Assembly: GCA_023263825.1 (NCBI GenBank)
Contig: JALQUJ010000209.1
Location: 1-17,513 of the forward strand
DNA: 17,513 nucleotides
DNA from: Porticoccus sp.
Lineage (GTDB): Bacteria > Pseudomonadota > Gammaproteobacteria > Pseudomonadales > Porticoccaceae
Direction: 5' to 3'
The stretch's first letter is position 1. Each line of letters starts with the position of its first letter. Positions 12,883 through 17,513 of this stretch are shown here, in pieces. The position numbers and the translations under genes were made by a program. The notes beneath the pieces are model-generated. The model was not told where the DNA came from, did not search any database, and saw only the letters and a program-made list of their open reading frames with translations.

Positions 12883-14553
12883 ATGCCACTACTTGAAGTT
12901 GAAAATTTAACGACACACTTTCACACCCGAGATGGCGTAGTGAAAGCGGTTGATGGTATTAACTTCAGCGTTGATAACGGAGAAACCCTGGCCATTGTAG
13001 GTGAGTCTGGCTCTGGTAAATCTGTTGCTTGCTACAGTCTGCTAAACCTAATTCCCCAACCTCCGGGGAAAATAGAATCAGGCACAGCCCTCTTTGAAGA
13101 CTGCCACCAGCAAAAAAAAGATCTTCTCCAAACCAGCGAAAAGGATTTACAAAAAATTCGTGGTAACGATGTTGCCATCATCTTCCAGGACCCGATGACC
13201 AGCCTCAACCCCTATTTAACTGTAGGCGAGCAATTAATCGAACCTCTAATTTACCACCACGACATTTCTCGACAGAAAGCCATTGAACGAGCCATAGAGA
13301 TCTTAGGCGAAGTCGGTATTGTAGAACCGGAAAAAAGAATACACAGCTACCCCCATGAATTTTCAGGTGGTATGAGACAGCGGGTGATGATTGCTATGGC
13401 ATTAATTACTGAGCCTAAGCTGCTGATCTGTGATGAACCCACCACTGCTCTGGACGTCACAACTCAAGCACAAATTTTAAGACTGGTGAAACAATTGCAG
13501 CAACAGCGCAATATCGCCGTGATTTTTATCAGCCATGACCTTGCCGTTGTTGCTGGCGTCGCCGATAAAGTTGCCGTAATGAAAGATGGCTGTATTGTAG
13601 AACAGGGGTCTGTAGAAGATATATTTCATCGCACCCAACATGAATACACTAAGAAATTGCTGGCCTCTATTCCTGAGGGTGCAAAACCCGGGCTTGCAAC
13701 CAGTACAAACGATTCGCAAAAAAATGACACTTTATTAGAAGTCAGGGAATTAAAGACCTATTTTCAAGACCACAGCGGCGGCTGGTTCAAGGGTGGCAAA
13801 AAAACCATCAAAGCGGTTGAAGATGTATCCCTGAACATAAAACGGGGAGAAATTCTTGGGCTTGTTGGGGAATCAGGCTCAGGGAAATCCACTTTAGGTC
13901 GCTCAATTCTTCAATTAGTGCCAACCACTAATGGTTCTGTACTATTTGATAACACCAATCTGACACAACTGTCCAAGCATCAGATGAAAAGCATGCGCAG
14001 ACGCATGCAAATGATATTTCAGGACCCTTACGCCTCCCTCAACCCACGTATGAGCGTATTCGACACACTGGGAGAACCTCTGCTCTATCATGGCCTTGTA
14101 ACACGCAGAAATGTAATAGAGCAGGTTTTAACGTTAATGGATGAGGTGGGACTGGCCCGCTCGGCTATTCGAAAATACCCCCACGAGTTCTCTGGTGGGC
14201 AACGTCAGCGTATTGCTATCGGTCGGGCCATCGCAACTAAACCCGAGCTAGTCATTGCAGATGAGCCTGTTTCCGCATTGGATGTCACCATACAAGCTCA
14301 AATACTCGACTTGATTTTAACTTTGGTAGAAAAGCACAACCTAACCATGTTATTTATCTCACATGATCTTTCTGTCGTTCGCTATATCGCTGACAGAGTG
14401 GCTGTCATGCACCACGGGAAGCTTTTGGAAGTGGGGAATACTGAAACTTTATTTGCCAACCCAGAGCATGACTATACTGAAAAGCTGCTTTCAGCTATTC
14501 CTGTGGCAGATCCAACAAAAGAACGAGAAAGGCAGTTAGCAGCACTCAGTTAG
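12883..14553 (+). CDS. Oligopeptide ABC transporter, fused OppD-OppF ATPase
   Basis: A 556-residue protein with two complete ABC ATPase domains in one chain, corresponding to OppD and OppF. The first domain has Walker A GESGSGKS at 40-47, signature SGGMRQR at 161-167 and Walker B LLICDEP at 180-186. The second has Walker A at 329-336, signature SGGQRQR at 437-443 and Walker B LVIADEP at 456-462. Both keep the Q-loop and the H-loop (ISHDL). A linker of about 25 residues (268-283) joins them. It powers the OppBC channel from the cytoplasmic side. YejF and GsiA are known fused examples. The ATG is preceded by TATAATAGTT and has no Shine-Dalgarno, so the start or its expression may be unusual. 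The stop is 3 bp from the stop of convergent dbpA. Confidence 0.94.
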   Translation: MPLLEVENLTTHFHTRDGVVKAVDGINFSVDNGETLAIVGESGSGKSVACYSLLNLIPQPPGKIESGTALFEDCHQQKKDLLQTSEKDLQKIRGNDVAIIFQDPMTSLNPYLTVGEQLIEPLIYHHDISRQKAIERAIEILGEVGIVEPEKRIHSYPHEFSGGMRQRVMIAMALITEPKLLICDEPTTALDVTTQAQILRLVKQLQQQRNIAVIFISHDLAVVAGVADKVAVMKDGCIVEQGSVEDIFHRTQHEYTKKLLASIPEGAKPGLATSTNDSQKNDTLLEVRELKTYFQDHSGGWFKGGKKTIKAVEDVSLNIKRGEILGLVGESGSGKSTLGRSILQLVPTTNGSVLFDNTNLTQLSKHQMKSMRRRMQMIFQDPYASLNPRMSVFDTLGEPLLYHGLVTRRNVIEQVLTLMDEVGLARSAIRKYPHEFSGGQRQRIAIGRAIATKPELVIADEPVSALDVTIQAQILDLILTLVEKHNLTMLFISHDLSVVRYIADRVAVMHHGKLLEVGNTETLFANPEHDYTEKLLSAIPVADPTKERERQLAALS

Positions 14554-14563
14554 CTTCTAACTG
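14547..14563. other. Hairpin covering both stop codons of convergent genes
   Basis: CAGTTAG (14547-14553) and CTAACTG (14557-14563) form a 7-bp stem with a 3-base loop. The left arm ends in the TAG of the ATPase gene and the right arm starts with the reverse-strand TAG of dbpA. GCAGTTAG at 14532-14539 could pair with CTAACTGC at 14557-14564 instead. There is no T-run on either strand, so it is not a normal terminator. Confidence 0.5.
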
Positions 14564-15972
14564 CTAATAAGCCGGGCACGAAAGTTACGCCCTTTTAATT
14601 TACCCTGCCCCAGCTTTTTTAGTGCCCGTTTAGACACATCACTTTTTACAGCAACATAGGCGCAGCGATCAAAAATATTAATTTTTCCAACATCGGAGCC
14701 AGTAATAGTATCTGCACCACCTTCCTTACCAATTGCAGTTTTACTCGTTAAGGCACCCAAAATATCCCCAGGGCGTACCTTTTGTTTTTTACCGCCATCT
14801 ATTTGAAGGGTTTCCATAGAAGGGCTGAAGGTTCGCTTCTCTAATAATTGCATCGAGGGTAACGGTTCACCTACTATCAATTGATCCAGGTAATCTTCCA
14901 ACAAAGCAACTTTATAGGCTTCCTTATCCGTGTAAAGCGAGCAGGCAACACCTTTACTGCCAGCGCGCCCAGTTCGACCAATACGATGGATATGCACTTC
15001 TGCATCACGGGCAATCTGGAAATTTATCACAGCATCCAAGGCCTCGATATCCAAACCACGAGCCGCCACATCGGTTGCCACTAAAACTGAAGTGCTTTTA
15101 TTGGCAAACCGAACCAGGGTTTGATCCCGCTGCCGTTGTTCAAGATCTCCATGTAATGCCAGGGCGCTGAAGCCAAAATCGACTAGTTCATCAGCCACTT
15201 CCTGAGTTTCACGTCTAGTATTACAAAACACGACCGAAGATTCTGGTTGATATTTCTGAAGCAACAATTGTAAAGCAGTCATACGCTCCTTATCACTATT
15301 GACCTTATAAAAATGCTGTTGGATAGTGCTTTTATCATGGATAGATTCTACCGCCACCATCACTGGATCAGTCATTATTCGTCTTGAAATAGACTGTATC
15401 TGATCAGGATAAGTTGCACTGAATAATAAGGTTTGGCGATTGCGAGGCAACTGTTCAACAATCGCATCAAGAGATGGTTGAAATCCCATATCAAGCATAC
15501 GGTCGGCTTCATCCAATACCAGAGTTGTTAAATTACCAAGCCTCAAGGTGCCCTTGCGCAAATGCTCTTCAACTCTGCCCGGTGTCCCAACAATAATGTG
15601 AGCTCCATGCTCCAAGGAACCTATCTGTGGGCCAAATGGCATACCACCACACAAGGTAAGTACTTTAATATTGTGAGTCGCTCTGGCTAGCCTGCGAACC
15701 TCCTTCGCCACCTGATCTGCCAACTCCCGGGTGGGGCATAATATTAACGATTGCACACGAAACTGTTTAACGTTGAGCTTATTTAAAAGCCCCAAGGCAA
15801 AGGCTGCCGTTTTACCAGAACCAGTTTTTGCCTGAGCAATCACATCTTTATTATTCAGGATATTAGGCAAACTTTGAGCCTGAATCGGAGTCATCTTTTG
15901 ATAACCCAACGATTCAAGATTTTTAAGAAGGTCTTTATGTAAACTGAGGGCTGAAAAAGCAGCGTTATCCAA
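14557..15972 (-). CDS. dbpA: ATP-dependent RNA helicase DbpA
   Basis: A 471-residue DEAD-box helicase that helps assemble the large ribosomal subunit by acting near 23S rRNA hairpin 92. Motifs in order: Q motif around 6-31, Walker A AKTGSGKT at 48-55, PTREL 80-84, GG 109-110, TPGR 130-133, DEAD 154-157, SAT 185-187, VATDVAARGLDIE 298-310 and HRIGRTGRAG 329-338. The C-terminal domain carries the DbpA-specific IDGGKKQKVRPGDILGALT and the final KLKGRNFRARLI, an RRM-like fold that binds hairpin 92. This tail separates DbpA from RhlE, SrmB and DeaD. The start is a TTG at 15972, supported by AGGA six bases upstream. It is slightly longer than E. coli DbpA (457). Confidence 0.96.
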   Translation of the reverse strand: MDNAAFSALSLHKDLLKNLESLGYQKMTPIQAQSLPNILNNKDVIAQAKTGSGKTAAFALGLLNKLNVKQFRVQSLILCPTRELADQVAKEVRRLARATHNIKVLTLCGGMPFGPQIGSLEHGAHIIVGTPGRVEEHLRKGTLRLGNLTTLVLDEADRMLDMGFQPSLDAIVEQLPRNRQTLLFSATYPDQIQSISRRIMTDPVMVAVESIHDKSTIQQHFYKVNSDKERMTALQLLLQKYQPESSVVFCNTRRETQEVADELVDFGFSALALHGDLEQRQRDQTLVRFANKSTSVLVATDVAARGLDIEALDAVINFQIARDAEVHIHRIGRTGRAGSKGVACSLYTDKEAYKVALLEDYLDQLIVGEPLPSMQLLEKRTFSPSMETLQIDGGKKQKVRPGDILGALTSKTAIGKEGGADTITGSDVGKINIFDRCAYVAVKSDVSKRALKKLGQGKLKGRNFRARLISS

Positions 15973-16013
15973 GGTTATTCCTAAAATAAAAATTTATTTA
16001 TGGCACAACTGTT

Positions 16014-16038
16014 CTTATGAAGCAGCGACTCTTATGAA
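16014..16038. repeat. Direct repeat CTTATGAA, 17-bp period
   Basis: CTTATGAA occurs at 16014-16021 and 16031-16038, spanning the yccF stop codon and the start of the 59-bp gap to dbpA. No function is evident. Confidence 0.3.
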
Positions 16039-16433
16039 TTGGTCACTACCGTTTTACCAATAGGCGCAATGGCTATCCCAGCAAGTTTTAAGTGCTGGAA
16101 GCCGAAAGGAATACCAATAATAATAATAATACAAGCGAGTGCCGAGATGATATGACCAATTGCCAACCAAAATCCGGCAAAGACAAACCAGATAATATTA
16201 CCGATTAAACCAAGGGTTCCTGTTCCTATATCCCCCGACTGATTCAATATATCTCGGCTAACAGCTTCTTTACCAAAAGGGAAAAACGAAAATTGCCCCA
16301 TAACAAAACAGGCTTTGCCCCAAGGAATGCCGATGATGGTGATAAAAGCAATAAGCCCCACCAACCACCAAGCTAATCCCATTAGGACCCCGCCCAATAA
16401 AAACCAAAGCATGTTCCCAAGAAATCTAATCAA
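16032..16433 (-). CDS. yccF: YccF-family inner-membrane protein
   Basis: A 133-residue, strongly hydrophobic protein with two copies of the YccF domain pattern. Each has membrane-spanning residues followed by a conserved GIP motif: FITIIGIPWGKACFVM (about 30-45) and CIIIIIGIPFGFQHLKLAGI (about 101-120). Conserved family features include LGNxLWFLLGG at the N-terminus, the PFGKEAV segment after the first repeat, and the C-terminal APIGKTVV. Topology looks like about four membrane segments. The function of YccF is not established. The start is a TTG at 16433, placed by the family N-terminus and supported by GGGGTG five bases upstream. It is transcribed toward dbpA, 59 bp upstream of it, so the two may be co-transcribed. 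Confidence 0.88.
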   Translation of the reverse strand: MIRFLGNMLWFLLGGVLMGLAWWLVGLIAFITIIGIPWGKACFVMGQFSFFPFGKEAVSRDILNQSGDIGTGTLGLIGNIIWFVFAGFWLAIGHIISALACIIIIIGIPFGFQHLKLAGIAIAPIGKTVVTNS

Positions 16434-16580
16434 TGTTCACCCCAACTGGATCTACCAGAAACCTAAACCATTACCTGTTTTTTATCATGGCCGCGAAAAA
16501 CGCAAATCAAGCCCTATGAGTGATAATTAAAAAACTTAGGGTACGAATACCATTCTCTTAGTACGATATCTGGCTCAGTA
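16434..16580. other. Upstream region of yccF, no clear element
   Basis: 147 bp of AT-rich sequence. It must hold the yccF promoter, but I see no convincing -10/-35 pair, and no gene. Confidence 0.4.
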
Positions 16581-16703
16581 TTAAAAATGACCATCGACCT
16601 CTAACATTCCAAAAGCATCATCTTTCGCATTCGCTGCAACCACAATAGGTTCTTGAAATAATAGGCGACGGATAAATTGGAGGCTCCAGCCAAATTCCAG
16701 AAT
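16581..16703 (-). pseudogene. Coding remnant, unidentified
   Basis: An open frame of 40 codons without a normal start, running from TAATAA (16704-16709) to TAA (16581-16583). It reads LEFGWSLQFIRRLLFQEPIV then VAANAKDDAFGMLEVDGHF, which looks like protein sequence rather than random translation. It is in the same frame as the piece at 16707-16835, separated only by two stop codons. The two may be parts of one decayed gene. I do not recognise the family. Confidence 0.3.
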
Positions 16704-16706
16704 TTA

Positions 16707-16835
16707 TTAAGCAGGGCACTCTACCGCTTCGTTTACATAGTTTTGAAGATCATTCGGTATAGATTTTTCACCCTTTCTCTTTTCCTTGATTCCTTCCTTG
16801 TTTTCCTTGATCCCTACCTTGTTCTCCTTGATCAA
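16707..16835 (-). pseudogene. Short ORF or remnant with heptapeptide repeats
   Basis: A 42-residue frame from a TTG at 16835 to TAA 16707-16709; the open frame extends back a further 14 codons to a stop, so the true 5' end is unknown. The N-terminal part has three seven-residue repeats IKENKVG, IKENKEG and IKEKRKG, a Lys/Glu-rich helical pattern. It then ends KSIPNDLQNYVNEAVECPA. AGGG lies about 9 bases before the TTG. It could be a tiny real gene, but being in frame with the next remnant it is more likely part of a degraded one. Confidence 0.3.
16770..16832. repeat. Three 21-bp tandem units
   Basis: Units at 16770-16790, 16791-16811 and 16812-16832 each end in CTCCTTGAT or TTCCTTGAT. The last two differ at three positions. 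The period of 21 keeps the minus-strand reading frame and gives the heptapeptide repeat described above. Confidence 0.75.
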
Positions 16836-17161
16836 TTTACTTTTCCCTGATCTTATATCGACTACATTAATTTATATCAAGTTTCCCCAACCAATGTCAT
16901 AAATCATGGGTAGTAAACCATAGCGTTGTTTGTTTAAAGGCTCAGCCATTATCCACTACAAATACAGAAAACTAGAGACTAAATTACAACCCCTAAATTA
17001 ATACAACTCAAAGACATTGTGAGAATTGTTAGACGTAATGGAAAGCCGGTATTAAGGTATCAGATATGCTATTGAAAGAGGGGGCAATTTAGTGCTCTGC
17101 CCAGAGACAAACAGGGAAAAAACAGATTAAGAAGAAAAAAGGGAATAAAAAATAACCCCCT
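16836..17161. other. Gene-poor AT-rich stretch
   Basis: About 325 bp with no intact gene. It includes the upstream part of the heptapeptide-repeat frame, AGAAAACTAGAGACTAAATT at 16966-16985 (near copy of 8751-8770), and a short plus-strand open piece ending KPVLRYQICY near 17070. None of these can be assigned. Confidence 0.5.
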
Positions 17162-17203
17162 AAAAAGCATTCATCCCAGTGGCATCAGCTCACTGGGATG
17201 AAT
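17162..17203 (-). terminator. Intrinsic terminator of the right-edge gene
   Basis: ATTCATCCCAGTG (17169-17181) and CACTGGGATGAAT (17191-17203) form a perfect 13-bp stem with a 9-base loop. On the minus strand it is followed by GC and T5 (17166-17162). It lies 30 bases after the stop of the gene entering from the right edge. Confidence 0.9.
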
Positions 17204-17233
17204 TATTTCTCAAGGTTTAGAATATCGTATAGA

Positions 17234-17513
17234 TTATTCTTCTTGCTCAAGCAGCCACATAGTGTGCTCTACACTGCCTGGCTCGATACCTTCAGGTACT
17301 GTGTTCAGCAAAGGATTTTCTTTAGCTGTTTCCACATCTCTGTTTTTAACCACTTCACCCTGCGAATTAATGTATTCGCCAGGCTTCAGGTTTTCAGAGA
17401 TTTTAAATGCTGGGGCAGGAGCTGTAGAAACGTCATCACTCGCGCCTTCTGCAAATTTCTCTGTGTCAAATTTGCTCTTAACTTTTTCAGCTTCAGTTGC
17501 TTCTACTGCTTCT
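17234..17513 (-). CDS. Hypothetical acidic protein, C-terminal 92 residues (5' end outside window)
   Basis: An open frame entering from the right edge and ending at TAA 17234-17236. It starts with an acidic, Ala/Glu-rich stretch (EAVEATEAEKVKSKFDTEKF), then an APAPAFKISE linker, then a more ordered-looking end containing GEYINSQGEVVKN and PEGIEPGSVEHTMWLLEQEE. The composition suggests a flexible acidic region followed by a small folded tail. No family is recognised. A strong terminator directly after it supports a genuinely expressed gene. The start is not visible. Confidence 0.75.
   Translation of the reverse strand, partial: EAVEATEAEKVKSKFDTEKFAEGASDDVSTAPAPAFKISENLKPGEYINSQGEVVKNRDVETAKENPLLNTVPEGIEPGSVEHTMWLLEQEE

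Noticed and set aside
16770..16832. CRISPR-like array
   Set aside because: The 21-bp units are directly adjacent with no spacers and keep a reading frame, so they are a coding tandem repeat.
1..17513. A complete mobile element, toxin-antitoxin or defence system
   Set aside because: I see no transposase, integrase, recombinase, nuclease-defence gene pair or terminal inverted repeats flanking a cargo; the accessory parts are fragments.

Overview
The window reads as a chromosomal segment of a gammaproteobacterium, probably marine or aquatic, with moderate to low GC. The grounds are the guaBA pair divergent from xseA, a DbpA with its specific RNA-binding tail, a YccF protein, and a short 4.5S-type signal recognition particle RNA. 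No tool was run; all calls come from reading the sequence, and the genus cannot be fixed.

Layout. (1) Positions 1-1112, all minus strand, look accessory: the 5' part of a small unrecognised gene, a PAPS-type sulfotransferase split into two frames at an A7 run that forms an in-frame A AAA AAC heptamer, and a start-less gene remnant ending in an 11-bp inverted repeat just beyond guaA. The 3' end of guaA is a known island integration site in proteobacteria. (2) Positions 1113-4244 hold guaB then guaA (minus), making GMP from IMP via XMP. The guaB promoter has a perfect TATAAT box and a GC-rich discriminator. A hairpin lies between the two genes and a 12-bp motif is shared by both upstream regions. 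(3) Positions 4516-7796 hold xseA and, 5 bp later, an exported M3 (oligoendopeptidase F-like) metallopeptidase, closed by a strong terminator. (4) Positions 7937-8293 encode a small exported EF-hand protein. (5) Positions 8294-9352 are mostly non-coding but hold ffs (minus) with its promoter, a tandem repeat over the promoter, and a short piece resembling the SRP RNA core. (6) Positions 9353-14553 are an opp-type oligopeptide importer: lipoprotein binding protein, two permeases, and one protein with both ATPase domains fused. (7) dbpA (minus) converges on it with only 3 bp between stop codons; yccF lies upstream of dbpA. (8) Positions 16434-17233 are gene-poor with degraded coding pieces, then a terminator and the 3' end of an unrecognised acidic gene running off the right edge.

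Functionally, the core is housekeeping: guanine nucleotide synthesis, DNA repair, protein targeting and ribosome assembly. The exported peptidase and the peptide importer could cooperate in peptide use. I did not find a clear new defence or mobile system. The most unusual signals are the split sulfotransferase with its slippery heptamer, the decayed edge next to guaA, and the SRP-core-like fragment near ffs.
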